From Pseudomonas asplenii (GTDB lineage Bacteria > Pseudomonadota > Gammaproteobacteria > Pseudomonadales > Pseudomonadaceae): a stretch of 64,000 nt of DNA. The notes below the pieces were generated by a model. That model was not told where the DNA came from. It searched no databases and saw nothing but the letters and a program-made list of their open reading frames with translations. The translations under genes were made by a program, and so were the position numbers. Positions 9,598 to 18,882 of this stretch are shown here, piece after piece. The stretch's first letter is position 1; every line of letters begins with the position of its first letter. The DNA lies in contig NZ_LT629777.1 in assembly GCF_900105475.1 (NCBI RefSeq), positions 2,604,001 through 2,668,000 on the forward strand. Reading direction: 5' to 3'.

Positions 9598-10835
9598 AAT
9601 TGTTCCCCAAAGGCACCGGCTACCCGCAGGGCGCTGTTCACGCCATCTTCGTGGAAACCGTTGGCCCAGTAGGCCCCGCAGTAATAGGTATGCTGATTGC
9701 CATACAACTCCTCCCAACGTTGTTGTGCGGCGATGGCGGCCAGGTTGTATTGCGGGTGGGCGTAGGTGTAGCGGGCCAGAACCTTGCGCGGGTCGATCTC
9801 GGCGCTCTGGTTGAGGCTGACGCAGAAGGTGGTGTCACTGGCGATGCCCTGGAGGATGTTCATGTTGTAGGTCACCGCCGCCTGGCGCTGTCCGCCTAGG
9901 CGATAGTTCCAACTGGCCCAGGCCAGCTCTCGGTCCGGCAGCAGTCGGGTATCGGTGTGCAGCACCACTTCGTTGTCGGCGTAATGCAGGGCGCCGAGGA
10001 TCTGTCGTTCGGCGTCGCTCGGTTCGGCCAGCAGCTTGAGCGCCTGGTCGCTGTGGCAGGCGAATATCACCTTGTCGAAGCGTTCGCTGCCGCTGGCGCT
10101 GTGGATCAGTACGCCCTGGTCGTCGCGTTCGACTCGGCTCACCGGGCAATTCAAGCGGATGTGCTGGCGAAAGCTGGCCGTCAGCGGCTCCACGTAGCGG
10201 CTCGAACCGCCTTCGATCACTCGCCATTGTGGACGGTCGCTGACCGACAGCAGGCCGTGGTTCTTGAAGAAGCGGACGAAGAATTGCAGGGGGAAACCGA
10301 GCATGTCCGTCAATGACATCGACCAGATCGCCGCGCCCATCGGCACAATGTAGTGCTGGATGAAGCGCTCGCCGTAGCGGCCATCGCGCAGGTAGGCGCC
10401 GAGGGTGGTGTCGGCGGCGATGCGCTGCTGCTCGAGGTCGTCGATGGCCTGGCGGTTGAAACGCAGGATATCGCGCAACATGCCCCAAAAAGCCGGCGAC
10501 AGCAGGTTGCTGCGCTGGGCGAACAGGCTGTTGAGTGTGTTGCCGTTGTATTCCAGTCGGGTGGCCGGATCATGCACCGAAAAACTCATCTCGGTGGGTT
10601 TGTGGCTGACCCCGAGCTGGCCAAGCAGACGAATGAAGTTCGGGTAGGTCCAGTCGTTGAAAACGATGAACCCGGTGTCGATCGCATGGCTCTGGCCATT
10701 GACCGTGACGTCGACGGTGTGGGTATGACCGCCGATCCAGTCGGCCGCTTCGAAGAGTGTGATCGAGTGCTGGCGGTTGAGCAGGTAGGCGCAGGTCAGT
10801 CCGGAGATGCCGCTGCCGATCAGGGCGACTTTCAT
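9594..10835 (-). CDS. FAD-dependent amine oxidase-family oxidoreductase
   Basis: 413 residues. N-terminal Rossmann dinucleotide site KVALIGSGISGLTCAYLL (2-19), then the GG doublet in WIGGHTHTVDV, and a distal FAD motif near the C-terminus (YYCGAYWANGFHEDGV). The family is commonly annotated as NAD/FAD-binding or amine oxidase and is related to phytoene desaturase-like flavoproteins. In this conserved cluster the substrate is unproven; an acyl chain of a membrane lipid is a reasonable guess given the neighbours (DUF1365 and Cfa-like). It overlaps the upstream dehydrogenase gene by 4 bases (ATGA) and the downstream DUF1365 gene by 4 bases. Confidence 0.88.
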   Translation of the reverse strand: MKVALIGSGISGLTCAYLLNRQHSITLFEAADWIGGHTHTVDVTVNGQSHAIDTGFIVFNDWTYPNFIRLLGQLGVSHKPTEMSFSVHDPATRLEYNGNTLNSLFAQRSNLLSPAFWGMLRDILRFNRQAIDDLEQQRIAADTTLGAYLRDGRYGERFIQHYIVPMGAAIWSMSLTDMLGFPLQFFVRFFKNHGLLSVSDRPQWRVIEGGSSRYVEPLTASFRQHIRLNCPVSRVERDDQGVLIHSASGSERFDKVIFACHSDQALKLLAEPSDAERQILGALHYADNEVVLHTDTRLLPDRELAWASWNYRLGGQRQAAVTYNMNILQGIASDTTFCVSLNQSAEIDPRKVLARYTYAHPQYNLAAIAAQQRWEELYGNQHTYYCGAYWANGFHEDGVNSALRVAGAFGEQL

Positions 10836-11614
10836 GAGCGCTCCTCGTTCTGCTGGCCATTACGCGCCATGCGCTTGCCGATCGCCAGTTGCAGGCGCCG
10901 GGGCAGCCAAGACAACGGCCAGAGCCCGGCCATGAACAGCGCCGGAAAGGCGATTTCCAGTGGTCGTTTTGGCAGCCGTTCACAGATATGTTCGGCGGCC
11001 TTTTCGGCCGGCCAGCTCAGCGGCATGGGAAAGTCGTTTTTGCGGGTCAGCGGCGTATCGACGAAACCGGGGCTGACGACAGTGACGGCGATATCCTCGT
11101 GGGCCAGGTCGATACGCAGCGATTCGAACAGATAGCGCATGCCGGCTTTCGAGGCGCCGTAGGCTTCGGCGCGCGGCAAGGGCAGGAAGGTCACGGCGCT
11201 GGCGATGCCCACCAGATGCGGTCGGATTCCGGCTCGCAGCAGCGGCAGGGCGGTCTCGATGCAGTAGCTGCTGGCAAGCAGGTTGGTGCGCACCACCCGT
11301 TCGACGACGGCGGCGTCGAACTCTCGGGCATCGACGTATTCGCAGGTACCGGCATTGAGAATCACGCTGTCGAGCGCGCCCCAGGCCTGGCGGATACGTT
11401 CACCGATCTCGCGTACCTGTTGGCTGTCGGTCAGGTCACCCGGGACCGCCAGGACCTGGCCCGGATAACGTTCGGCGAGGGCTTCGAGGGCTTCGCTGTT
11501 ACGCGCACTGACGGCCAGTTGGGCGCCGCCCTTGAGCAGCACTTCGGCCATGGCCGCACCGATACCACTGCTGGCACCGGTCAGCCAGATCCTGCGGGGG
11601 GATTTCGTACTCAT
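10832..11614 (-). CDS. Short-chain dehydrogenase/reductase
   Basis: 260 residues of the classical SDR family. Cofactor motif TGASSGIG (about 13-20), NAG in VILNAGTCEY, and the active-site arrangement with Tyr and Lys in YGASKAG following the catalytic serine in GIASAV. The substrate is unknown. I chose the ATG at 11614 (MSTKSPRRIWLTG) because an AAGGAG Shine-Dalgarno precedes it at good spacing; a start seven codons earlier would lie inside the upstream gene. A C-terminal hydrophobic stretch (FPALFMAGLWPLSWL) may associate with the membrane. It sits in the photolyase operon between an NTF2-like gene and an amine oxidase gene, overlapping both. Confidence 0.9.
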   Translation of the reverse strand: MSTKSPRRIWLTGASSGIGAAMAEVLLKGGAQLAVSARNSEALEALAERYPGQVLAVPGDLTDSQQVREIGERIRQAWGALDSVILNAGTCEYVDAREFDAAVVERVVRTNLLASSYCIETALPLLRAGIRPHLVGIASAVTFLPLPRAEAYGASKAGMRYLFESLRIDLAHEDIAVTVVSPGFVDTPLTRKNDFPMPLSWPAEKAAEHICERLPKRPLEIAFPALFMAGLWPLSWLPRRLQLAIGKRMARNGQQNEERS

Positions 11615-12033
11615 GCCATTCTCCTTTTCAGCCATGCAGTGGCCCAGCCCAGTACCGGCAGGTGGTCGTAGAGCAGGGCTCCGGCATCGAAATAGTCGCG
11701 ATGGCGGTAGACCTTGTTGAGCCAGAGCAGATGCGAACAGCCCTCGACATGAATCGGCTGACCCTTGGCGAGGCGGGGGTGGCGATAGCTCATGGTCCAG
11801 CGCAGGTAGCCTTCGCCTTCGCGAACCTGGTCGAAACCGTGGAAGTCGAACCCCAGCTCACTGACATTGCTGTAAAGGTCGGCGAAATAATTGCGCAACG
11901 CCGGCAGGCCGTGGACCTGGTGCAGCGGGTCGGTGAACTGCACGTCCTCGCTGTAGAGTTCGTCGAGCAGCGCCAGGTTGTTCTTGTCCAGCTCGCAAAA
12001 GCGCCGGGCGAAGTCACACAGGAATTCACTCAT
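11611..12033 (-). CDS. NTF2/SnoaL-like nuclear-transport-factor fold protein
   Basis: 140 residues with the SnoaL/NTF2 cone fold pattern: MSEFLCDFARRFCELDKNNL, then YSEDVQFTDPLHQVHG and YFADLYSNV, which match light-induced cluster proteins annotated as nuclear transport factor 2 family. No catalytic residues can be assigned; members may bind a small hydrophobic ligand or act as isomerases. The start at 12033 overlaps the photolyase stop (ATGAGTGA), and the end overlaps the downstream SDR start, so expression is tied to the operon. Confidence 0.85.
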   Translation of the reverse strand: MSEFLCDFARRFCELDKNNLALLDELYSEDVQFTDPLHQVHGLPALRNYFADLYSNVSELGFDFHGFDQVREGEGYLRWTMSYRHPRLAKGQPIHVEGCSHLLWLNKVYRHRDYFDAGALLYDHLPVLGWATAWLKRRMA

Positions 12034-13471
12034 GCGGGCCTCCGGGGCCGAGGCGTGGCGCCAGGCTCTTGAAGGCGGCCAGGGCACGTTCGCGGCTACT
12101 GGCCAGATCGACGATCGGCTGGGGGTAGTCGGCAACGCCGAACAGGCCGCCAAGCGCTGCGGGGTTATGCACGTCCTTCTTGTTCAACGCCGCCAGCTCC
12201 GGCAACCAGTGCTTGATGAACAGGCCTTCGCTGTCGAATTTTTCCGACTGACTGATCGGGTTGAAGATACGGAAGTAGGGCGCCGAATCGGTGCCGGTGG
12301 AGGAACTCCATTGCCAGCCGCCGTTGTTGGCCGCTAGGTCGCCGTCCATCAGGTGGCGCATGAAGAAGCGCTCGCCTTCGCGCCAGTCGATCAACAGGTT
12401 CTTGGTCAGGAACATCGCCACCACCATGCGCAGGCGGTTATGCATCCAGCCGGTGGCGAGCAGTTGGCGCATTGCCGCATCGATGATCGGCAGGCCGGTG
12501 CGGCCTTGCTGCCAGGCTTCCAGATCGCGCGGGGCGTTGCGCCAGGCGACGGCTTCGGTCTCCGGGCGGAACGCGCGATGCCGCGAAACCCGTGGGTAGC
12601 CCACCAGGATATGTTTGTAGAACTCGCGCCAGAGCAACTCGTTGATCCAGGTGACGGCGCCGACGTTGCCGCTGTCGAACTCGCCCTGGTTGCTTTGCAG
12701 TGCCGCATGCAGGCATTGGCGCGGCGACACCACACCTGCGGCGAGGTAGGTGGAAAGCTGGCTGGTACCTGGCTTGGCCGGGAAGTCCCGTTCGCTCTGG
12801 TAGTAGTCGATCTGCTGGTCGGCAAAGCTTTCCAGGCGTCGCCGGGCTTCTTTTTCACCGGCAGGCCAGCGGTCTCGCAGGGACTGGGTGGGGCTGGCAA
12901 AGCCGTCGACCGCGCTGGGAATCGGGTCGCTGCTCAGCGGTAGCGGCGCTTGAATGGCAGGCGCCGCGACCAAGGCTGGCAAGGCTCCGTGCAGGCGGCT
13001 GTAGCAGACCTTGCGGAACTGACTGAAGACCTGGAAGTAGCCGCCGGTGCGGGTCAGCACGCTGCCGGGACGGAAGAACAACTGATCGAGGTGGCTGTGG
13101 AAATCGACCCCGTGGCTTTCGAGGGCCTTGGCCACGGCCTGGTCGCGACGGGTTTCGTGCACGCCGTATTCTTCGTTGACGTGCACGGCGTCGATGGCGA
13201 GGGTCTGGCACAGGTCGAGCAGCACGGCAGGGGCCTGATCCCAGGTGTCCGCCTGGCGAATCAATAGCGGGATGTTCAGTTCGGCCAGTGTCTGGCTCAG
13301 CTCGCGCAGGTTGCGCAGCCAGAAGTCGATCTTGCACGGTGCATCGTCGTGGGCCAGCCACTGCCCGGGAGTAAGCAGGAACATCGCCACTGTCGGTCCA
13401 CTGCGGGCGGCGGCGCTGAGTGCGGTGTTGTCATGCAGGCGCAAGTCGGTGCGCAGCCAGAACAATTGCAT
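12026..13471 (-). CDS. phrB: Deoxyribodipyrimidine (CPD) photolyase
   Basis: 481 residues. A class I DNA photolyase: it uses blue light and FADH- to split cyclobutane pyrimidine dimers. Visible: the N-terminal antenna-binding alpha/beta domain (MQLFWLRTDLRLHDNTAL) and a C-terminal FAD domain with WREFYKHIL, TGLPIIDAAMRQL, NRLRMVVAMF and the signature NGGWQWSSSTGTD. Of two nearby ATGs I prefer 13471, because AAGGA lies 6 bases upstream of it; the ATG at 13477 is immediately adjacent to that site. The stop overlaps the NTF2-like gene start. Directly upstream is the MerR regulator gene, overlapping only if the earlier reading were used. Confidence 0.96.
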   Translation of the reverse strand: MQLFWLRTDLRLHDNTALSAAARSGPTVAMFLLTPGQWLAHDDAPCKIDFWLRNLRELSQTLAELNIPLLIRQADTWDQAPAVLLDLCQTLAIDAVHVNEEYGVHETRRDQAVAKALESHGVDFHSHLDQLFFRPGSVLTRTGGYFQVFSQFRKVCYSRLHGALPALVAAPAIQAPLPLSSDPIPSAVDGFASPTQSLRDRWPAGEKEARRRLESFADQQIDYYQSERDFPAKPGTSQLSTYLAAGVVSPRQCLHAALQSNQGEFDSGNVGAVTWINELLWREFYKHILVGYPRVSRHRAFRPETEAVAWRNAPRDLEAWQQGRTGLPIIDAAMRQLLATGWMHNRLRMVVAMFLTKNLLIDWREGERFFMRHLMDGDLAANNGGWQWSSSTGTDSAPYFRIFNPISQSEKFDSEGLFIKHWLPELAALNKKDVHNPAALGGLFGVADYPQPIVDLASSRERALAAFKSLAPRLGPGGPHE

Positions 13472-13496
13472 AGTCATTCCTTGGGGCCAGGGCGCG

Positions 13497-14432
13497 TCAG
13501 AGCAGGCCAAGCCGGGTCAGGCTCTGGCAGGCCGACAACGGATCCTGGACGAGGCTCAGTCCGGGGAACTCGTCGGTACAGGCCTGCAGCTCGGCTGCAT
13601 GAATGCACACCGAAGCGCCGGCGATCAGTACGGGGTGTTCGATGCCGCTCAGTAGCTTGGGCAGGGCCGTCAGGTTCAGGGTCTTGCTGGAGTAGAGGAG
13701 CAGTGCGCGCGCCTTGAGGTGTTCGAGGGCCAGGGCCAGTTCGCCGGGCGGCAGCGGCCAGTCGAAGACTTCCACCGGACAATCGGCGCTGCTGGCCAGC
13801 CAGGCGGTCAGCCACAGGTGCGGTTCGAGCGGCAGGTCTGACTGATTGACCAGCAACAGAGGCGCGCCCTTGAGTTGGCGGTTGTTGTGATAGATCCGCG
13901 CGCCCAGCTTGCTGCGCAGCCAGGAATAGAAGAACGTCCGCTCCATCTGTCCGCCGAACTGACCTTGCCAGCGTTGCTCAAGTTCGGCCAGCAGGGGGAT
14001 GAGCAACTGCTCGCAGACGGTACGCGGTGGGTACAGCGACATCGCCTGGTTGAAGCGGTCGTCGACCTGGCGCTCGTCCAGGCGGCCAATGGCCTGGACC
14101 AGGTCATGGTGCAAGCGATGCCAGTCGTTTTCCGGCGCTTCGGCAGGGGGCTGAGGGGCGTCGAGCAACTGTTTGACCTGCCGTACCGCCACCCCGCGAT
14201 TCAACCAGGTCAGGATCGCCTGGATACGCTGCACATGCTCGGCGGAGAAGAGCCGGTGGCCCTTGGCCGTGCGATGCGGCACGATCAGGCCATAACGGCG
14301 CTCCCATGCGCGCAAGGTGACCGCATTGACCCCGGTCTGTCGGGCCACTTCGCGAATCGGCAACCAGCCGGCGGCCAGCGCATTGACATAATCGGGATGG
14401 GATTCATCGTCTTCGGGGAGCGGTTTGGGCAT
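13497..14432 (-). CDS. MerR-family regulator, class II LitR/PplR-like
   Basis: 311 residues. An N-terminal MerR winged helix (WLPIREVARQTGVNAVTLRA, 23-42; then ERRYGLIVPHRTAKGHRLFS) is fused to a CarH/LitR-like sensory region: a helical bundle (about 100-180) and a Rossmann-like domain. The cobalamin motif ExHxxG appears as E203-P-H205-L-W-L208, so Glu and His remain but Gly is lost. The W-x-x-G element (WQGQFG, 155-160) is present, but the following E-H is E-R. This fits class II LitR proteins of P. putida, which I recall repress phrB and lipid genes in the dark and need a LOV-domain partner. Its operon carries two matching operators upstream, suggesting autoregulation. Confidence 0.9.
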   Translation of the reverse strand: MPKPLPEDDESHPDYVNALAAGWLPIREVARQTGVNAVTLRAWERRYGLIVPHRTAKGHRLFSAEHVQRIQAILTWLNRGVAVRQVKQLLDAPQPPAEAPENDWHRLHHDLVQAIGRLDERQVDDRFNQAMSLYPPRTVCEQLLIPLLAELEQRWQGQFGGQMERTFFYSWLRSKLGARIYHNNRQLKGAPLLLVNQSDLPLEPHLWLTAWLASSADCPVEVFDWPLPPGELALALEHLKARALLLYSSKTLNLTALPKLLSGIEHPVLIAGASVCIHAAELQACTDEFPGLSLVQDPLSACQSLTRLGLL

Positions 14433-14434
14433 GA

Positions 14435-15403
14435 TCAGATCGAGTTTCGCAGGCTGAGGTTTTCCGGATGGGGTTGCAGGTAGACCTGCAGTCCCACGTA
14501 GGGATCGGGGTATTGGCGAAAGTGGTGCTTGAGCAGAGTCAGCGGTACCACCAGCGGAACGATGCCTTGACGGTACTGGCCGATCAACTGCTGCATTTCC
14601 TCTTTGTCTTCGCTGCTGATGGATTGCTTCAGGTAGCCGCTGAGGTGCTGCAGGACATTTGTGTGGGTGCGACGGGTGGCACATTTTTTCAGGGCGCTCA
14701 TCAGCTCGCTGAAATAGCGCGGGCCGATCTCGTGTGCATCCGCCTTGCCCATGCTGCCCAGCAGATGGCCCAGCACCTTGTATTGCACCGGGTTGTGGGC
14801 CATCAGCAGATATTTGTAGCGCGAGTGGAAGTCGGTGAGAGTGCGGCGGGTAAGGCCGTTGGCAAGCAATTGCTGCCAGTCGGCGTAAGCCAACACCCGG
14901 GTCAGGAAGTTTTCACGCAGTACCGGGTCATTCAGGCGCCCCTCTTCCTCAACCGGCAGATCAGGTTGCAAAGAGCAGAAGGCGGCGGCGAACAGGCCAC
15001 GTCCGGCATGTTCGGCGGGGCGTCCACGGTCCTGATAGACCTTGACCCGTTCCAGTCCGCAGGAGGGTGATTTCTGCATGAAGATGTAGCCGCAGATATC
15101 CGTCAGTTCGCCCGCCATGCGCGTGCCGTAGTCGGCCAGCGCCTGGCTGACGTCATGCTCCGCATGCACGGTGCCCACCGCCCTGGGCTGCTGTGGATCC
15201 CCCACCAGGCGGATCGGTTCGCGAGGTGTGCCCAGGCCGATCGCTACTTCCGGGCAGATCGGTATAAAGTCGAAATGCTCGCTGAGGCTGTGTCGGCACA
15301 ATTGCGATTGCTTGTGTCCGCCGTTGTAGCGCACTTCAGCGCCCATCAGGCAGGCACTGATGGCAATCTTTGGTTTGAGGACGGGGTCGCTGGGCATGGG
15401 CAT
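14435..15403 (-). CDS. DUF523 and DUF1722 (YbgA-like) fusion protein
   Basis: 322 residues. The N-terminal half is DUF523, with conserved cysteines Cys18 (ISACLMGAEVRYNG), Cys36, Cys50 (PICPEV), Cys104 and Cys115 (QKSPSCGLERV), suggesting a metal or iron-sulfur site. The C-terminal half is DUF1722 (WQQLL, FHSRYKYLLMAHNP). Some DUF523 proteins have been linked to thiouracil desulfidase activity; I cannot decide from sequence. E. coli ybgA (DUF1722) also lies beside phr, so the association with photolyase is old. First gene of the operon, 2 bases before the MerR gene. The ATG at 15403 has GAGG seven bases upstream; a second ATG lies at 15397. Confidence 0.88.
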   Translation of the reverse strand: MPMPSDPVLKPKIAISACLMGAEVRYNGGHKQSQLCRHSLSEHFDFIPICPEVAIGLGTPREPIRLVGDPQQPRAVGTVHAEHDVSQALADYGTRMAGELTDICGYIFMQKSPSCGLERVKVYQDRGRPAEHAGRGLFAAAFCSLQPDLPVEEEGRLNDPVLRENFLTRVLAYADWQQLLANGLTRRTLTDFHSRYKYLLMAHNPVQYKVLGHLLGSMGKADAHEIGPRYFSELMSALKKCATRRTHTNVLQHLSGYLKQSISSEDKEEMQQLIGQYRQGIVPLVVPLTLLKHHFRQYPDPYVGLQVYLQPHPENLSLRNSI

Positions 15404-15425
15404 GGAGGAACCTCGACGATTTACT

Positions 15426-15449
15426 TGTACAAGCGTTTTTTCTTGTACA
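15426..15449. promoter_or_regulatory. LitR-type operator 1 (TGTACA-N12-TGTACA)
   Basis: A perfect pair of TGTACA hexamers at 15426-15431 and 15444-15449, separated by exactly 12 bases. It agrees with the motif T(G/A)TACA-N12-TGTACA that I recall for P. putida class II LitR. It lies just downstream of the predicted transcription start of the photolyase operon, where a bound repressor would block elongation or open complex formation. Confidence 0.8.
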
Positions 15450-15459
15450 ACTGAGTGTC

Positions 15460-15487
15460 ATCATAGGTTCTATCTTGTACAAGTCAA
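15460..15487 (-). promoter_or_regulatory. Predicted sigma-70 promoter of the photolyase operon
   Basis: On the minus strand TTGACT (15487-15482) and TATGAT (15465-15460) are separated by 16 bases, five of six matches to consensus at each box. The spacer contains an inner TGTACA half of operator 2, so repressor and RNA polymerase would compete. The predicted start would be near 15453, about 50 bases before the first ATG at 15403. Confidence 0.7.
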
Positions 15488-15499
15488 TTTCTTTGTACA
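15476..15499. promoter_or_regulatory. LitR-type operator 2 (TGTACA-N12-TGTACA)
   Basis: A second perfect pair, TGTACA at 15476-15481 and 15494-15499, again with 12 bases between. It overlaps the predicted -35 hexamer and spacer. Centre-to-centre distance from operator 1 is 50 bases, close to five helical turns, so two bound regulators could sit on the same DNA face. Confidence 0.8.
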
Positions 15500-15515
15500 G
15501 GGTTGCTCGGCTCGG

Positions 15516-16744
<1,229 letters not shown>

Positions 16745-16763
16745 CTACGCCGTCGGCAAAACC

Positions 16764-16787
16764 TGTACAATATTATTTTTAGGTATA
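16764..16787. promoter_or_regulatory. Candidate third LitR-type operator
   Basis: On the minus strand TATACC-N12-TGTACA (plus-strand TGTACA at 16764-16769). Eleven of twelve specified positions match T(G/A)TACA-N12-TGTACA. It lies in the 188-base divergent gap between the renalase-like gene and the TIGR01777 epimerase gene, 47 bases from the former start, within an AT-rich promoter-like stretch. Confidence 0.55.
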
Positions 16788-16905
16788 AGTTACGACCTGC
16801 CTGTCATGCCAAGCTGTCCTATGGTTAAAACAGTCGAGAAGAAAACATTCCTGCTTATAAAAGTAGACTAACGCACTTGGCAAAATGTTACACGAGGACG
16901 CTTTC

Positions 16906-17808
16906 ATGCACATATTGCTGACAGGCGGTACTGGTTTGATCGGGCGTCGCTTGTGCGCACACTGGTTGGCGCAGGGCCATCGCCTGACGGTCTGGAGTCG
17001 CCGGCCCGAGGATGTCGCCCGGCTGTGTGGGGATCAGGTACGGGGTGTGCGAGATCTGGAAGATCTTGCTGGCGAGCCGCTGGATGCGGTGGTCAATCTG
17101 GCCGGCGCACCGATTGCCGAACGGCCCTGGACCCACCGGCGCAAGGCGCTGCTCTGGAGCAGTCGCATCCAGCTGACGGAAACCCTGCTGAGTTGGCTCG
17201 AAGGCCTTGAGCAACGTCCGGCGGTGTTGATTTCCGGGTCGGCGGTGGGGTGGTATGGCGACGGTGGGGAGCGTGAACTGAGCGAGGATTCGCCCCCGGT
17301 CAGCGAGGATTTCGCCAGCCGGTTGTGTATCGCCTGGGAGGAAACCGCGCAGCGTGCGCAGGCGCTGGGCATGCGTGTGGTGTTATTGCGCACGGGGCTG
17401 GTGCTGGCGGCCGAAGGCGGCTTTTTGTCGCGGCTGTTGCTGCCGTTCAAACTGTGCCTGGGCGGCCCGATTGGCAATGGCCGGCAGTGGATGCCCTGGA
17501 TTCACCTGCAGGATCAAATCGCCCTGATTGATTTTCTTCTTAACCGCAGTGACGCCAGCGGTCCTTATAATGCCTGCGCGCCCAAGCCGGTGCGCAATCG
17601 TGCCTTCGCCAAGGCGTTGGGCCGGGTGCTGCGGCGTCCGGCGCTGATCCCGCTGCCGGCCCTGATCCTGCGGGTTGGCCTTGGCGAGTTGTCGCAATTA
17701 TTGCTCGGTGGTCAGCGTGCGGTGCCCAAGCGCTTGCTGGATGCCGGCTTCGTATTTCAGTTTACCGATCTGCCCGCGGCCCTCGACGATTTGTCGGGTC
17801 GCCTCTGA
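16906..17808 (+). CDS. TIGR01777-family NAD-dependent epimerase/dehydratase (YfcH-like)
   Basis: 300 residues. Atypical SDR: the N-terminal cofactor motif [13 protein letters not shown] (4-16), a middle [32 protein letters not shown], and a C-terminal DUF1731 segment ([21 protein letters not shown]). Substrate unknown; the family has been linked to cell division or nucleotide-sugar-like chemistry without firm proof. The start was set at 16906 (MHILLTGG) with GAGGA seven bases upstream. It precedes hemH by 13 bases, as in P. aeruginosa. It shares its upstream region with the renalase-like gene and its candidate operator. Confidence 0.9.
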   Translation: MHILLTGGTGLIGRRLCAHWLAQGHRLTVWSRRPEDVARLCGDQVRGVRDLEDLAGEPLDAVVNLAGAPIAERPWTHRRKALLWSSRIQLTETLLSWLEGLEQRPAVLISGSAVGWYGDGGERELSEDSPPVSEDFASRLCIAWEETAQRAQALGMRVVLLRTGLVLAAEGGFLSRLLLPFKLCLGGPIGNGRQWMPWIHLQDQIALIDFLLNRSDASGPYNACAPKPVRNRAFAKALGRVLRRPALIPLPALILRVGLGELSQLLLGGQRAVPKRLLDAGFVFQFTDLPAALDDLSGRL

Positions 17809-17821
17809 CATAGGACATTGC

Positions 17822-18847
17822 ATGACCGATCACGCGCTGCTACTGGTCAACCTGGGTTCGCCGGCTTCTACTTCGGTGGCCGATGTGCGCAGCTATCTCA
17901 ATCAGTTCCTCATGGATCCGTATGTGATCGACCTGCCCTGGCCGGTTCGTCGTCTGTTGGTGTCGCTGATCCTGATCAAGCGACCCGAGCAGTCGGCCCA
18001 TGCCTATGCCTCGATCTGGTGGGAGGAGGGTTCGCCTTTGGTGGTGCTGAGTCGGCGCCTGCAGCAGCAGATGACGGCCCAGTGGACCCAGGGGCCTGTG
18101 GAACTGGCGATGCGTTATGGCGAGCCGTCGCTTGAGTCGGTGCTGACCCGGCTGTCGGCGCAGGGCATTCGCAAGGTGACATTGGCGCCGTTGTATCCGC
18201 AGTTTGCCGACAGCACGGTGACCACGGTGATCGAAGAGGCGCGGCGGGTGGTCAAGGAGCGGCGGCTGAATGTGCAGTTCTCCCTCCTGCAACCGTTCTA
18301 CGATCAGCCGGAATATATCGAGGCGCTTGTCGCCAGTGCCAAGCCGCACCTGGAGCAGGGTTTCGATCATTTGCTGTTGAGTTTCCACGGCTTGCCGGAG
18401 CGTCACTTGACCAAGCTCGATCCTACCGGCAGCCACTGCCTCAAGGATGCAGACTGCTGTCGAAATGCTTCACCCGCCGTGCTTGCTACCTGCTATCGCG
18501 CCCAATGCCTGCGTACCGCAGCGGCGTTTGCCGAGCACATGGGCCTGGCGGATGGGCAGTGGTCGGTATCGTTCCAGTCCCGGCTGGGGCGGGCGAAGTG
18601 GATTGAGCCCTATACCGAGGCGCGCCTGGATGAGTTGGCCAAGGCCGGCGTGAAGAAACTGCTGGTGATGTGCCCGGCGTTTGTCGCCGACTGCATCGAG
18701 ACGCTCGAAGAAATTGGTGATCGCGGGCGCGAGCAGTTCATCGAGGCCGGGGGCGAGGAGTTGGTGCTGGTGCCCTGCCTGAATGATGAGCCGCAGTGGG
18801 CGGTGGCGCTGAACACGCTCTGTGAGCGAGCGCCGTTGGTTTCATAG
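17822..18847 (+). CDS. hemH: Ferrochelatase
   Basis: 341 residues. HemH inserts Fe(II) into protoporphyrin IX, the last step of haem b synthesis, at the cytoplasmic membrane surface. Catalytic His189 lies in [12 protein letters not shown] and the acidic partner region in [10 protein letters not shown] (291-300). An internal insert right after the catalytic loop carries five cysteines (C206, C212, C213, C224, C229), a layout like the internal-cluster [2Fe-2S] ferrochelatases described in other proteobacteria. The start at 17822 ([14 protein letters not shown]) fits the family; upstream in-frame codons lie inside the preceding gene. Confidence 0.96.
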   Translation: MTDHALLLVNLGSPASTSVADVRSYLNQFLMDPYVIDLPWPVRRLLVSLILIKRPEQSAHAYASIWWEEGSPLVVLSRRLQQQMTAQWTQGPVELAMRYGEPSLESVLTRLSAQGIRKVTLAPLYPQFADSTVTTVIEEARRVVKERRLNVQFSLLQPFYDQPEYIEALVASAKPHLEQGFDHLLLSFHGLPERHLTKLDPTGSHCLKDADCCRNASPAVLATCYRAQCLRTAAAFAEHMGLADGQWSVSFQSRLGRAKWIEPYTEARLDELAKAGVKKLLVMCPAFVADCIETLEEIGDRGREQFIEAGGEELVLVPCLNDEPQWAVALNTLCERAPLVS

Positions 18848-18852
18848 GCTTG

Positions 18853-18882
18853 TGTGGTGAGCGGGCTTGCCCGCTCGCCACA
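18853..18882. repeat. REP-type palindrome between hemH and uraA
   Basis: A 14-pair stem (one G-T pair) around a TT loop, TGTGGTGAGCGGGC paired with GCCCGCTCGCCACA, of the fluorescens-group REP type. A partial second copy (CTTGTGGCGAGCGGC) follows at 18891-18905. It lies between two converging genes and may also act as a bidirectional terminator, though no T-run follows. Confidence 0.7.
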
